Assembly (NCBI RefSeq): GCF_013201705.1
Contig: NZ_CP053837.1
Location: forward strand, 1,054,001 to 1,118,000
From: Aliarcobacter faecis
GTDB taxonomy: Bacteria; Campylobacterota; Campylobacteria; Campylobacterales; Arcobacteraceae
Length of the DNA: 64,000 nt
Direction: 5' to 3'
A program made the translations under genes and the position numbers. Numbering within the stretch: position 1 is the stretch's first letter; each line of letters opens with the position of its first letter. Shown here one piece after another: positions 17,194-26,602 of this stretch. Below the pieces are notes generated by a model. The model was given only the letters and a program-made list of their open reading frames with translations, ran no database searches and was not told the origin of the DNA.

Positions 17194-17919
17194 ATGAAGA
17201 AAACGCTTTTTACCTTATGTTGTACAGCAATTTTAGCAAATGCACACTTTTTAACACTACTTCCAAGTAGCGATAATATTGAAGATAAAAAAGAGGCAAA
17301 TTTAAAAATAGATACTATGTTTATTCATCCTTTTGAACAAACTGGAATGAATATGGAAAAACCAATAGGTATTTATGTAAATGACACAAAAACATCATTA
17401 AACTTAGTTGAAACAAAAAAGTTTAATGAAAAAGCTTGGAGTGCAAGTTATGAGATAAAAAAACCTGGAGTTTATAAGTTTTTTGTCCAACCACAACCAT
17501 ATTTTGAAGCTAGCGAAGAGCTATTTATAAGTCATGTTCCAAAAGTAATAGTTAGTGCTTTTGGAGTTGAAGATGGTTGGGATGAGCCAATTGGCTTAAA
17601 ATATGAGATTGTGCCACTTACTAAACCATTTGCTATTTACTCAAATAATATCTTTCAAGGAAAAGTTTTAAAAGATGGAAAACCTGCAAGTGATGTTGAA
17701 GTAGAAGTTGAACTATATAATGAGTTTGGTTTAAAAGCAGCTACTAGCTCACATATTACTCAAAGTGTAAAAACTGATTCAAATGGAGTTTTCTCTTTTG
17801 TTATGAACCATAAAGGTTGGTGGGGATTTGCTGCATTAATTGAAGATGGTGAAAAAGAGCTAAATGGTAAAAAATATCCTATTGAAAATGGTGCATTATT
17901 GTGGTTAAAGGCATATTAG
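17194..17919 (+). CDS. Periplasmic component of an ECF nickel/cobalt transporter (DUF4198, NikK-like)
   Basis: The 241-residue exported protein has a short signal peptide (to about residue 18, ...AILANA). It then starts HFLTLLPSSDN, where the mature N-terminal histidine is characteristic of DUF4198/NikK proteins. Later parts look like an Ig-like or carboxypeptidase-regulatory fold (GKVLKDGKPASDVEVEVELYNEFG). It sits three bases before a CbiM/NikM gene. The family is proposed to present metal to the membrane component. The AAGGA ribosome site and the gap upstream suggest the transporter operon starts here. Confidence 0.85.
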   Translation: MKKTLFTLCCTAILANAHFLTLLPSSDNIEDKKEANLKIDTMFIHPFEQTGMNMEKPIGIYVNDTKTSLNLVETKKFNEKAWSASYEIKKPGVYKFFVQPQPYFEASEELFISHVPKVIVSAFGVEDGWDEPIGLKYEIVPLTKPFAIYSNNIFQGKVLKDGKPASDVEVEVELYNEFGLKAATSSHITQSVKTDSNGVFSFVMNHKGWWGFAALIEDGEKELNGKKYPIENGALLWLKAY

Positions 17920-17922
17920 AAT

Positions 17923-18525
17923 ATGCATATAAGTGATGGTATTTTAAGTCTTGAAGTAGCAATAGTTAGCTCTATTGTTGCTTTTAGCTTTTTTATTTAC
18001 TCTTTTAAAAACCTTTCAAATGAAAAAATAGCATTAGCTTCTGCTTTTAGTGCTCTATTTTTTGTAACTTCTTTTATTCATATTCCTTTTGGACCAACTC
18101 AAATTCATTTAATGCTAATAGGATTTATAGGGATGTTTTTAGGAAGTGTTGCGATATTTTCTATATCTTTAGCTTTAATTTTACAAGCTTTACTATTGGG
18201 ATTTGGAGGGCTTAGCTCTATTGGAGCAAATATTTTAGTTATGGGAGTTAGTTCATATTTGGTATTTTTACTATTTAAGTTAGAGATTTTTAAAAGATTA
18301 AATGAGAAAATAAAGTTTTTTTTAATTGGTTTTAGTGGAGTATTTATCTCTAGTTTTATTCTATTTTTTCTTCTGATTTTTTCAAAAGAGGAGTATAAAA
18401 AAGTTGCTTACTCAATTTTAATAGTAAATATTCCAACAATGATTTTAGAAGGTTTAGTAACTCTTTTTCTATTTTTATATATCAAAAAAACTATGCCAAA
18501 TTTACTAAAGGAATCAAATATATGA
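17923..18525 (+). CDS. nikM: ECF transporter substrate-binding membrane protein, CbiM/NikM family
   Basis: The 200-residue membrane protein begins MHISDGILSLEVA. The Met-His-Ile-x-Asp-Gly N-terminus is the metal-capture loop of CbiM/NikM, and the start is fixed by it. About six hydrophobic helices follow. Nickel rather than cobalt is inferred because the gene lies directly after the hydrogenase nickel genes hypB and hypA and no cobalamin gene is seen. It overlaps the next gene by four bases. Confidence 0.9.
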   Translation: MHISDGILSLEVAIVSSIVAFSFFIYSFKNLSNEKIALASAFSALFFVTSFIHIPFGPTQIHLMLIGFIGMFLGSVAIFSISLALILQALLLGFGGLSSIGANILVMGVSSYLVFLLFKLEIFKRLNEKIKFFLIGFSGVFISSFILFFLLIFSKEEYKKVAYSILIVNIPTMILEGLVTLFLFLYIKKTMPNLLKESNI

Positions 18526-18980
18526 GATTTTTTTTAATACTTTGTTTACCAATACTTATATTTGCCCATAAAATTAATCTTTTTTTAGATTTAAAAGATG
18601 AAAACTTATATATAAACTCATATTTTGCAAATGCAAAACCTTGTATTAATTGTAAATTTCAGATTGAATCAAATAATAAAGTATTATTTGAAGATATTTT
18701 AGATAAAAATGGCGAATATAATTATAAAACTTCTTTAAAAGAGTTAAAAGTTATTGTTGATGCCCAAGCTGGGCATATTGTAAGTAAAGAGATAAAAAAT
18801 AGTAATGAAAATGAAAAACAAGAGTTTAAAGATAATAGTTTATTAGAAGAAAATAGGGCTTTAAAGCATAAAATTGAAGTTTTAGAAGAGCAACTAAACT
18901 ATTTTGAACTATTTAAAATTGTTTTTGGATTACTTTTAATAGTTTTAATCTTTATTTTTATAAAAAGAGTTAAAAATTGA
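18522..18980 (+). CDS. Small auxiliary subunit of the nickel ECF transporter (NikL/NikN-like)
   Basis: The 152 residues have an N-terminal signal-like helix (MRFFLILCLPILIFA). A short extracytoplasmic domain includes KPCINCKF. A coiled-coil-like stretch at about residues 105-130 is followed by a C-terminal transmembrane helix (FKIVFGLLLIVLIFIFI) and basic tail. This topology and its place between nikM and nikQ fit the NikL/NikN auxiliary proteins. It overlaps both neighbours by four bases. Confidence 0.7.
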   Translation: MRFFLILCLPILIFAHKINLFLDLKDENLYINSYFANAKPCINCKFQIESNNKVLFEDILDKNGEYNYKTSLKELKVIVDAQAGHIVSKEIKNSNENEKQEFKDNSLLEENRALKHKIEVLEEQLNYFELFKIVFGLLLIVLIFIFIKRVKN

Positions 18981-19621
18981 GCCTAAATCCTGCTGTTGCA
19001 CTTTTTAGTGCACTCTTTTTTAGTTTAATTTTAAGTTTTTCACAAATTGAGTTATTTTTTATAATACCAGTAGTTTTTTTAATATTTTTAAATTCCAAAG
19101 ATATATTAAAAATTCTAAAAAAAATACTATTTCTAAACTTTTTTATAGTTGTTTTATCTATATTTTTCTATTTTGAAACAAATTTTATTGAAGCACTAAA
19201 CCTTTCTTTTAAGATAAATTTGATTATTTTATTTAATCTTTTACTGTTTTTCTCTTCAAATGGTTTTGATATAGTAAAAGGATTTCAAATATTAAGATTT
19301 CCAAAAAAGTTTGTCTCCTCTTTATATTTTAGTGTCAAACTAATATTTGAGTTAAATCTTGAGTTAAGAGATATAAAAACTTCTCTAAAAGCAAGAAATT
19401 TTAAACCAAAAACAGATATCTTTACCTATAAAACCTATGGAAATATTTTTGGGATACTATTTTTAAAAACTATTACAAAATCAAATAGTTTAAAAGAGAG
19501 CTTTATTTTAAGAGGTTTTAAAGATGAGATATTTTTAAACTATAATAATAGTTTTAAAATCTTTGATTTTATTTTACTAACTCTTTTAGGTTTTACATTT
19601 TTATTAAAGGTTATTTTATGA
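18977..19621 (+). CDS. nikQ: ECF transporter T component, CbiQ/NikQ family
   Basis: The 214-residue membrane protein starts with TTG inside the previous stop (TTGA overlap). It has several hydrophobic helices, and its middle contains ELRDIKTSLKARNF and SNSLKESFILRGF. The A-R-x-F and R-G-F segments correspond to the T-component coupling motifs that contact the ATPase. It would link NikM to NikO. Confidence 0.85.
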   Translation: MSLNPAVALFSALFFSLILSFSQIELFFIIPVVFLIFLNSKDILKILKKILFLNFFIVVLSIFFYFETNFIEALNLSFKINLIILFNLLLFFSSNGFDIVKGFQILRFPKKFVSSLYFSVKLIFELNLELRDIKTSLKARNFKPKTDIFTYKTYGNIFGILFLKTITKSNSLKESFILRGFKDEIFLNYNNSFKIFDFILLTLLGFTFLLKVIL

Positions 19622-20316
19622 GCTGTTCAATAAATTTAAAAAATATTTCATATAAAAAAGATGATAAATTTCTATTTGAGAATATCAATTTAAACTTAGG
19701 TCATAAAGAAAAGATTGCAGTTATTGGTCAAAATGGTGTTGGAAAATCAACTCTACTTAAAATTATTGCTGGATTAAAAGATCCAACAACAGCAGAGATA
19801 GAACTCTTTCATAATCCTATAAAAACAAAAAAAGATTTTGAAAAATATAGAGATGAGATAGGATATTTACCACAAGATGTAAGTAGTTTCTTTCTTTGTA
19901 TAACTGTAATAGAGGATATTATGTTTTCTTTAAGAACTTTAGGAATAAAAAAAGATGAAGCTTACAAAAAAAGTCTTGAGATATTAAAAAGTTTAGATAT
20001 TTTACACCTTGAGAATAGGGTGATTTATGAATTAAGTGGAGGGGAGCAAAAAATTGTAGCTCTTGCAGGAATTTTAGTAAAAGAGCCAAAAATATTGCTT
20101 TTAGATGAACCAACAAATGCTTTAGATGATGAAAGTGAGAAAAAGGTTTTAAATATTTTAAATAGTATAGAAAAATCTATGATAATAGTTTCTCATCATA
20201 AATCTTTCATACAAAAATTAGTTTCAAAAATCTATAAATTAGAGAATAAAACTTTAAAAGAGGAACCTATCGGTACTCATTCTTATACTCAACATAGTGT
20301 TTGGCATGAGCTATAA
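19618..20316 (+). CDS. nikO: ECF transporter ATPase, CbiO/NikO family
   Basis: The 232-residue ABC ATPase has Walker A GQNGVGKSTLL (near 37), the Q-loop YLPQDVSS, the signature LSGGEQKIVALA, Walker B ILLLDEPT and the switch histidine in IIVSHH. It powers the nickel transporter. It overlaps nikQ by four bases. Its 3' end overlaps the convergent carbonic-anhydrase-like gene by 50 bases, so no terminator separates them. Confidence 0.93.
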   Translation: MSCSINLKNISYKKDDKFLFENINLNLGHKEKIAVIGQNGVGKSTLLKIIAGLKDPTTAEIELFHNPIKTKKDFEKYRDEIGYLPQDVSSFFLCITVIEDIMFSLRTLGIKKDEAYKKSLEILKSLDILHLENRVIYELSGGEQKIVALAGILVKEPKILLLDEPTNALDDESEKKVLNILNSIEKSMIIVSHHKSFIQKLVSKIYKLENKTLKEEPIGTHSYTQHSVWHEL

Positions 20317-20767
20317 ATTTCTCTTCATCTTCAAGGCTTAACTCTTTTACAACTTTTGCAGGACTCCCCATAATCAAACTTCTAGGTGGAAAAACTTTAC
20401 CAGAAGTTACAAGTGAATTTGCTCCTACTATACTTCCTTGCCCAATTACTGCATTATCTAAAATAGTTGCACTCATTCCAATTAGGCAATTATCTTCAAT
20501 AATACAGCCATGAAGCATAACTTTATGCCCAACTGTAACATTGTTTCCAATAATAGTTTTTGTATTTGTATCTGTATGAATACATGATAAATCTTGAATA
20601 TTTGTATTTTTACCAATTCTCACCTCATTTACATCAGAACGGATTACACATCCAAACCAAACAGATGAATCTTGACCAATTTCAATATTTCCTATTAAAT
20701 CTGCACTTGGAGCTATCCAAGCAGATGGATGAATTACGGGATAAAACTCTTTAAATTTTAGTATCAT
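20267..20767 (-). CDS. Gamma-carbonic-anhydrase-like hexapeptide-repeat protein
   Basis: The 166 residues form a left-handed beta-helix of hexapeptide repeats (IGNNVTVG, IGMSATI, IGQGSIVG). The three metal-binding histidines are in place: one in CIHTD and two in VGHKVMLHG, matching the YrdA/PaaY/Cam group. Members are cytoplasmic trimers with zinc or iron; not all show carbonic anhydrase activity. The gene runs toward nikO and overlaps it by 50 bases. Confidence 0.85.
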   Translation of the reverse strand: MILKFKEFYPVIHPSAWIAPSADLIGNIEIGQDSSVWFGCVIRSDVNEVRIGKNTNIQDLSCIHTDTNTKTIIGNNVTVGHKVMLHGCIIEDNCLIGMSATILDNAVIGQGSIVGANSLVTSGKVFPPRSLIMGSPAKVVKELSLEDEEKFIAHAKHYVEYKNEYR

Positions 20768-20906
20768 ATACTCTCCTTAATTATTTTTTTATTATACTTA
20801 AGAAAAATAGCAATAAAATTACAAATATTTTTGATTTTTTTGATGAATAATCGAAATTATTTTATATAATTCTATTTGTTTTTTAGATAAAAATTAGGAT
20901 AGTTAA

Positions 20907-21137
20907 ATGGATATTATAAATAGAATAAAACCTTTGGTTGAAGAGATAGCTTTTAAAAAGGTGGAAGTTGATGAACCACTATACACTTCAAATTTGATTG
21001 ATAGTATGGGAACGGTTGATTTAGCTATGATGTTAGAAGAAGAATTTGGTATTAAAATAGATACAAGAGATATTATAGAAAGTAATTTTGATAGTATTGA
21101 AAAATTGGTAAACTATATAAAAAGCAGAGTTGAGTGA
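20907..21137 (+). CDS. dltC: D-alanyl carrier protein DltC
   Basis: This 76-residue acyl-carrier-type protein has the phosphopantetheine serine in NLIDSMGTVDL (near residue 36). In the Dlt pathway DltA loads D-alanine on this carrier and DltB/DltD pass it across the membrane. It begins an unbroken operon: its stop overlaps dltD by four bases. A general acyl carrier role is unlikely given the context. Confidence 0.9.
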   Translation: MDIINRIKPLVEEIAFKKVEVDEPLYTSNLIDSMGTVDLAMMLEEEFGIKIDTRDIIESNFDSIEKLVNYIKSRVE

Positions 21138-22261
21138 ATAGATTATTTTTAAATATATTCTCTCTTTTATTGGCACTATTAGTCATATTTATAAGTTTAT
21201 TTTTACTCAAAGATGAAATTTTTGACTATTTTACAACTTCTTTAAAAGAGACTCAACAAAAAACGGTAAGTTTACAAAGTGATTTAGAAACTGGAAAAAT
21301 CGTGCTCTTTGGCTCTTCTGAATTACTAATTTATCCTAATCAAAAATTTTTACCACAAAATTATTTTAACAATGATTTAAAATTACCATTAAGAGCTCAA
21401 GGAAATGAAGGTCAGCAAACTTTTGTAATAATGTCTCAATTAGCTGCTTGTGATAATCAAATAGTAAGAGAAAATGCAAAAGTTGTTGTACTTTTATCTC
21501 CTAGTTGGTTTACTGGAAGTAGTGATAATGGACTAACAATGCCAAAATTTTTAGAATTTATGTATCCTGGAATGATGAATAAACTCTATTTTGAAAGTGA
21601 TACAAATGATAAATATAGATATTTAATAAGCGATTATATTCAAAAAAATATATCTTTAATTAAAGACCCAACTTTTGTATATAAATATCCTTTAAATATT
21701 TTAGAAGAGGATTATTTAAATAACGAAATTAAAAAGTTTATAATTCAAAATTTTGATGATGAAAATATAGATTTAAAATTAGTAAATTATATTAAACCAG
21801 TATTGAACTATGATGAGTTAAAAGTCAAAGCAAAAACTATAGAGACTCCTACTTCAAATAATAGTTTTGGAGTAAATAGTGAATATTATTCAAAGTATAT
21901 TGAGCCTGAAATTGCGAAAAACAATTTTCCATTCTCTATAATAATACCTCCAGAAATTGATAAAAATCAAGAGTTCCAAGATTTTTTAGTTTTACTTGAT
22001 TTTCTAAAAAGTTATAAAATAAAACCACTTTTTATAATGCAAGATTTAAATCCTTATGTTTTTGCTAAAAATAGAGAAGAAGCAAATAATTTAATGGGAC
22101 TTATAAAATTAAAAGTATTAGAGCATAATTTTGAGTATATGGATATGTGGACATATAAAAAAGATGATTATGAGATGGGTACACTAACGGACATTGTACA
22201 TTTAGGTGAGTTAGGCTGGGTTAAAGTTAATGAAAAAATCATTGAACATTTTATGAAATAA
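21134..22261 (+). CDS. dltD: D-alanyl transfer protein DltD
   Basis: The 375 residues start with GTG, overlapping the dltC stop. One N-terminal membrane anchor (about residues 5-25) is followed by a SGNH-like extracytoplasmic domain. The Gly-Ser-Ser-Glu motif near 55 (VLFGSSELL) contains the nucleophile serine, and the C-terminal DIVHLGELGW supplies the Asp/His pair. DltD places D-alanine onto the surface polymer. It is followed 11 bases later by the small dltX gene. Confidence 0.9.
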   Translation: MNRLFLNIFSLLLALLVIFISLFLLKDEIFDYFTTSLKETQQKTVSLQSDLETGKIVLFGSSELLIYPNQKFLPQNYFNNDLKLPLRAQGNEGQQTFVIMSQLAACDNQIVRENAKVVVLLSPSWFTGSSDNGLTMPKFLEFMYPGMMNKLYFESDTNDKYRYLISDYIQKNISLIKDPTFVYKYPLNILEEDYLNNEIKKFIIQNFDDENIDLKLVNYIKPVLNYDELKVKAKTIETPTSNNSFGVNSEYYSKYIEPEIAKNNFPFSIIIPPEIDKNQEFQDFLVLLDFLKSYKIKPLFIMQDLNPYVFAKNREEANNLMGLIKLKVLEHNFEYMDMWTYKKDDYEMGTLTDIVHLGELGWVKVNEKIIEHFMK

Positions 22262-22272
22262 AGGAAATTTGC

Positions 22273-22413
22273 TTGAAATACTTTTTTAAATTTTTTCTCA
22301 TATATTTAATGCTAATCGTTGGGTTTATATACATATTAGCTAATGAGAATATAAGCGATTTAAGTGGAAATGATGTGGATTCTACTGTTGAATTTGTATA
22401 TGAGGAGTTTTAA
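22273..22413 (+). CDS. dltX: DltX-like small membrane protein (TTG start)
   Basis: A 46-residue frame starts at TTG after an AAGGAAA ribosome site. It has one transmembrane helix (about residues 7-24) and ends in VEFVYEEF. The aromatic-acidic tail matches the conserved C-terminus of DltX, which in Gram-positive bacteria works with DltB and DltD and carries the acyl intermediate on its C-terminal tyrosine motif. The stop overlaps the dltB start (TAATG). It is easily missed because of its size and start codon. Confidence 0.8.
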   Translation: MKYFFKFFLIYLMLIVGFIYILANENISDLSGNDVDSTVEFVYEEF

Positions 22414-23552
22414 TGCAAGACTTTTTACCTTTTTCTGGACTAGGTTTTTTTATAATAAGTTTTGCTTTTGTTCTTTTTTTACATCTTTTTAAAAATATTT
22501 TGAATAAATTTATAACATATAAAACTTTGATATTTATTGTTGTTGTTACTTATATATACTTTTGTATACCAGAATCTTATGAACTCTTTTTACTACTTTT
22601 ATATGTTTATATTGTTTACTATATTTTTGTTAAAAATGAGTATAAAGAGACAATTTTCCCTATGATTGTGATAGCTTTTCCTATGATATTACATAAAATT
22701 GATATAGCTAATCCTATGTTTAAAATAATAGGTATCTCATATATTACATTTAGAACTATTCAAGCTATTGTTGATAGCCAAAATTATGGGAAATTGTCTT
22801 TTTTTGAATTTACTTCATTTTTACTATTCCCTACAACACTTCTTGCTGGTCCAATAGATAGATCATATAGATTTCAAGAAGATTTACAAAAAGGGTATGA
22901 AAATCTTACTTTTTCAAATATTTTAAAAGGTTGGGAAATTTTAGTTGTTGGAGTTTTATTTAAATTTATTTTTGCAGAACTTGTTTATATGTTTTGGCTT
23001 TCAAAAATTGATGAGAATAGTACAGCTTTAGTGGATATGATAAATAGTGCTTACTCTTATACGGTTTATCTGTTTTTTGATTTTGCTGGGTATAGTGCAA
23101 TGGCTGTTGGTCTTAGTATTATGATTGGAATTTTTATCCCTATGAATTTTAATCATCCTTATTTAGCACCAAATCCACAGGATTTTTGGAGAAGATTTCA
23201 TATTACATTAGGAAGTTGGTTAAATGATTACTTCTTTAAACCTCTATATAAATATCTTCACAATTTTTCTTTTTTAAAAGGTAGAAAATTACTTATACAA
23301 AATCTAGCTATAACTTCTACATTTTTACTTATGGGAATGTGGAATGGACTAACTTGGTATTTTATCTTTAGTGGGTTTTTATTTGGAGTTTATTCTAGTA
23401 TTCATAACTCTTATGTTTTATATGTAAAAAAAGGTGGATTTGATTATTTTTCTATATTTCCACAAGGATTAAGTATAAATATAAAAAGGTTTTTGATGAT
23501 TAATGGTGCAGTTTTTGCCTTATATTTTTTTAGTGGGAGAGTTCCTTTATGA
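22413..23552 (+). CDS. dltB: MBOAT D-alanyl transporter DltB
   Basis: The 379-residue membrane-bound O-acyltransferase has many hydrophobic helices. It carries the MBOAT signatures NPQDFWRRFHITLGSWLNDYFF (near 250) and a downstream MGMWNGLTWYFIFSG region, where the catalytic histidine of many MBOATs is replaced by Asn (W-N-G). In DltB this residue is usually His (W-H-G), so the Asn here deserves a check. It moves D-alanine from DltC to the outer face. It overlaps dltX and dltA. Confidence 0.9.
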   Translation: MQDFLPFSGLGFFIISFAFVLFLHLFKNILNKFITYKTLIFIVVVTYIYFCIPESYELFLLLLYVYIVYYIFVKNEYKETIFPMIVIAFPMILHKIDIANPMFKIIGISYITFRTIQAIVDSQNYGKLSFFEFTSFLLFPTTLLAGPIDRSYRFQEDLQKGYENLTFSNILKGWEILVVGVLFKFIFAELVYMFWLSKIDENSTALVDMINSAYSYTVYLFFDFAGYSAMAVGLSIMIGIFIPMNFNHPYLAPNPQDFWRRFHITLGSWLNDYFFKPLYKYLHNFSFLKGRKLLIQNLAITSTFLLMGMWNGLTWYFIFSGFLFGVYSSIHNSYVLYVKKGGFDYFSIFPQGLSINIKRFLMINGAVFALYFFSGRVPL

Positions 23553-24985
23553 GATTTGATTTAAAACTTATGGATTTTGTTGAGTGTGAGAAAGATAGCG
23601 ATAAATTAGCAGTTTGTGGAAGTGATAAAGATTTAACTTGGAGTGAACTTAAAAATGAAGTTGAAATTTATAAAGATAAACTTCTAAAATACAATCTTCC
23701 AAAAGGTCATCCTATTGTTATTTATGGTCATAAAGAGTCAGATTTTATTGTAAGTATAGTTGCAAGTATGAGTTTAGGTTTCCCATATATTCCTATTGAT
23801 ACAATATATCCAAAATCAAGAGTTGATAAAATAGTAGAAATTGTGAAATCAGCTATTACTATAAATGCTATAGAGAAAAAAATAGATTTTAATGATAAAA
23901 ATCTCTCTACAACATATTTTTTGCCTGACCCAATAGTTTATATAATCTTTACTTCAGGAAGTACAGGAGAGCCAAAAGGTGTACAAATCACACAAAATTC
24001 TATTTTAGATTTTCAAAAATGGCTTGAAAGTGATTTTGGATTCTCTAAAAATAGTGTTTTTATGAATCAAGCACCTTTTAGTTTTGATTTATCAGTTTAT
24101 GAGCTAATAGGTTTTTTGAGTTTAGGAGGAACTATTGTTTTAAATAGTAAAGAGACAATAGAAAATCATATTGAATATTTTGAAAGATTAAAAAAATACT
24201 CTTGTGATGTTTGGGTATCAACACCATCTTTTATAAGTAAACTTTTATTATCTGATTTATTTAATGAAGATAATTTAAAAGCTTTAAAAACTTTCCTATT
24301 TTGTGGAGAAGTTTTACCAGTAAACAGTGTTAAAAGAATAAAAAATAGTTTTCCAACATCAAAGGTTTTAAACTCTTATGGACCAACTGAGGCAACAGTT
24401 GCAACAACTTTAGTTGAAATTACTGAAGAGATTTTAGAAAAATACCCAAAAAGTTTACCAGTTGGTTATGTAAAAGATAAAACTACTATAAATTTATTAA
24501 ATATTGATGAACAAAATATTGGTGAAATGGAGATAGTAGGAGATAATGTATCTATTGGATATTTTAAAAATGATGAGTTAAATAGCCAAAAATTTGAGAA
24601 AAAATACTCTAAACGAAGTTTTAGAACAGGAGATTTTGGATATTTTGAAGATAATCTACTCTTTTTTGCCAATAGAAAAGATGAGCTTATAAAACTTCAT
24701 GGATATAGAATAGAGTTAGGTGAAATAGATAAAGAGATTTTAGCAAATAAAAATATAGAAGATACTATTACAATAGCTCTAAAAAGGGGTACAGAAGTAG
24801 TTAAACTAATCTCTTTTGTTATTTGTAAAAATAAGATAAATAGTGAAGAGTTAAAAAATAGTATCTCAAAAAATCTTCCTTATTATATGGTGCCTTCTGA
24901 TATTGTAGCAGTAAAGAGTTTTCCATATAATGCAAACCATAAAATCGATAAAAATGAGTTAATTAATATATATAAGAGTTTATAA
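23549..24985 (+). CDS. dltA: D-alanine--carrier protein ligase DltA
   Basis: The 478-residue adenylation enzyme activates D-alanine with ATP and loads DltC. It shows the core motifs FTSGSTGEPKGVQ (A3), NSYGPTEATVATT (A5), FRTGDFG (A7) and KLHGYRIELGEIDKEI (A8), with the catalytic lysine near the C-terminus in NHKIDKNEL. Its length is close to that of typical DltA. It is last in the operon, overlaps dltB by four bases and is followed by a strong two-way terminator. Confidence 0.93.
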   Translation: MRFDLKLMDFVECEKDSDKLAVCGSDKDLTWSELKNEVEIYKDKLLKYNLPKGHPIVIYGHKESDFIVSIVASMSLGFPYIPIDTIYPKSRVDKIVEIVKSAITINAIEKKIDFNDKNLSTTYFLPDPIVYIIFTSGSTGEPKGVQITQNSILDFQKWLESDFGFSKNSVFMNQAPFSFDLSVYELIGFLSLGGTIVLNSKETIENHIEYFERLKKYSCDVWVSTPSFISKLLLSDLFNEDNLKALKTFLFCGEVLPVNSVKRIKNSFPTSKVLNSYGPTEATVATTLVEITEEILEKYPKSLPVGYVKDKTTINLLNIDEQNIGEMEIVGDNVSIGYFKNDELNSQKFEKKYSKRSFRTGDFGYFEDNLLFFANRKDELIKLHGYRIELGEIDKEILANKNIEDTITIALKRGTEVVKLISFVICKNKINSEELKNSISKNLPYYMVPSDIVAVKSFPYNANHKIDKNELINIYKSL

Positions 24986-25010
24986 ATTGGGCAAAGGTTT
25001 TGCCCAATTT
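24984..25010. terminator. Bidirectional terminator between dltA and argG
   Basis: AAATTGGGCAAA pairs perfectly with TTTGCCCAATTT around a three-base loop, with A-rich and T-rich flanks on the two sides. It lies between convergent genes and overlaps the dltA stop. Confidence 0.88.
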
Positions 25011-25019
25011 AAAGTTAGA

Positions 25020-26255
25020 TTATTTCTGTTTTTTACCTGCAATTACAAGTCTTAAAGCATTTAATCTAATAAACCCTTCTGCATCTTTTTGATTATAAAC
25101 CTCATCTTTTTCAAAAGTAGAGTAAGCATCATCATATAAAGATTTTGATGACTCTCTTCCAATCACCATAACATTTCCTTTGTAAAGTTTTAATCTTACT
25201 TTACCTTCTACATTTTTTTGAGTTGCATCAATAGCAGCTTGAAGCATTTCTCTTTCAGGAGAGAACCAATACCCTTGATAAATTAGTTTTGCATATCTTG
25301 GCATTAATTCATCTTTTAAATGAGCTGCTTCTCTATCTAAAGTTAAAGATTCAATAGCTCTGTGAGCTTTTAGCATAATAGTTCCACCTGGAGTTTCATA
25401 ACAACCTCTTGCTTTCATTCCAACATATCTATTTTCAACTATATCAACTCTTCCAATTCCATGTTTATTTCCAAGTTTATTTAGTGCTAAAAGAAGATTT
25501 GCAGGAGTGAGTTTTTCTCCATTTAGTGCAATTGGATCTCCATTTTTGTACTCAATTTCAATAATTTCAGCTTTATCTGGAGCTTTTTCAGGAGATGTTG
25601 TCCATAACCACATAGACTCTTCTGGCTCATTTGCTGGATTTTCTAAATGAAGACCTTCATAAGAGATATGAAGTAAATTTGCATCCATAGAGTAAGGGCT
25701 GATTTTTGGATTTCCATTTTCATCAACATGTTTTTGAGCTATTTCTATACCATGTTTTTTAGCATATTCAAGTAAACTTTCTCTTGAATTTAACTCCCAC
25801 TCTCTCCAAGGAGCAATTACTTTTAAATCTGGATTTAGTGCTAATGCTCCAAGTTCAAATCTAACTTGGTCATTTCCTTTTCCTGTTGCTCCATGAGATA
25901 CAGCTTCAGCACCTTTTTCATTTGCAATTTCAACTAATTTCTTTGCAATTAAAGGTCTAGCTATACTTGTTCCTAAAAGATACTCTCCTTCATAAATAGC
26001 ATTTGCTCTAAACATAGGGAAAACATAATCTTTTACAAACTCCTCTTTTACATCTAAAATATATACATTTTCAGGTTTAATTCCACAAGCTATTGCTTTT
26101 GCTCGTGCTGGTTCAACCTCTTCACCTTGTCCTAAATCAGCTGTAAAAGTGATAACTTCTGCATTGTACTCATCTTGAAGCCATTTTAAAATAATAGAAG
26201 TATCTAATCCTCCACTATAAGCTAAAACTACTTTTTTAATATCTTTTTTGCTCAT
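25020..26255 (-). CDS. argG: Argininosuccinate synthase
   Basis: ArgG joins citrulline and aspartate with ATP in arginine synthesis. The 411 residues carry the ATP loop [12 protein letters not shown] at the N-terminus, the [15 protein letters not shown] motif near 115, and [19 protein letters not shown]. The length is normal. It is a single gene on the minus strand. Confidence 0.97.
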   Translation of the reverse strand: MSKKDIKKVVLAYSGGLDTSIILKWLQDEYNAEVITFTADLGQGEEVEPARAKAIACGIKPENVYILDVKEEFVKDYVFPMFRANAIYEGEYLLGTSIARPLIAKKLVEIANEKGAEAVSHGATGKGNDQVRFELGALALNPDLKVIAPWREWELNSRESLLEYAKKHGIEIAQKHVDENGNPKISPYSMDANLLHISYEGLHLENPANEPEESMWLWTTSPEKAPDKAEIIEIEYKNGDPIALNGEKLTPANLLLALNKLGNKHGIGRVDIVENRYVGMKARGCYETPGGTIMLKAHRAIESLTLDREAAHLKDELMPRYAKLIYQGYWFSPEREMLQAAIDATQKNVEGKVRLKLYKGNVMVIGRESSKSLYDDAYSTFEKDEVYNQKDAEGFIRLNALRLVIAGKKQK

Positions 26256-26353
26256 CTTATATCCTATTTTTAGTAAATTATTGTGGATTTTACCTAAGTT
26301 TTACTATAAAGAATTTTAAGCACTTTTAGAAAATTTTCGTTATAATCAATCTT

Positions 26354-26602
26354 ATGAGAATAGATAAATTTTTAAATGCAGTAAATATTACAAAAAGAAG
26401 AGCCGTAGCTGAAGATATGTTGGAACACAAAGTTGTGTTTTTAAATGATATTGCAGTAAAAAAAGCAAAAGAGGTAAAAGTTGGAGATATTATAGAGATA
26501 AAATATCTTGAAAAGAGTGAAAAATTCAAAATTCTTCAAATTCCAACAACAAAATCAACACCAAAATCAAAAATAGATGAATATGTAGAGAGGTTAAATT
26601 AG
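26354..26602 (+). CDS. S4-domain RNA-binding protein (HslR/RqcP-like)
   Basis: The 82 residues are almost entirely one S4 domain: MRIDKFLNAVNITKRRAVAEDMLEH, then the V-x-V-G-D-I-I-E-I strand pair. Stand-alone members such as HslR or RqcP bind stalled 50S subunits with peptidyl-tRNA. The stop abuts the trpD start. Confidence 0.85.
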   Translation: MRIDKFLNAVNITKRRAVAEDMLEHKVVFLNDIAVKKAKEVKVGDIIEIKYLEKSEKFKILQIPTTKSTPKSKIDEYVERLN

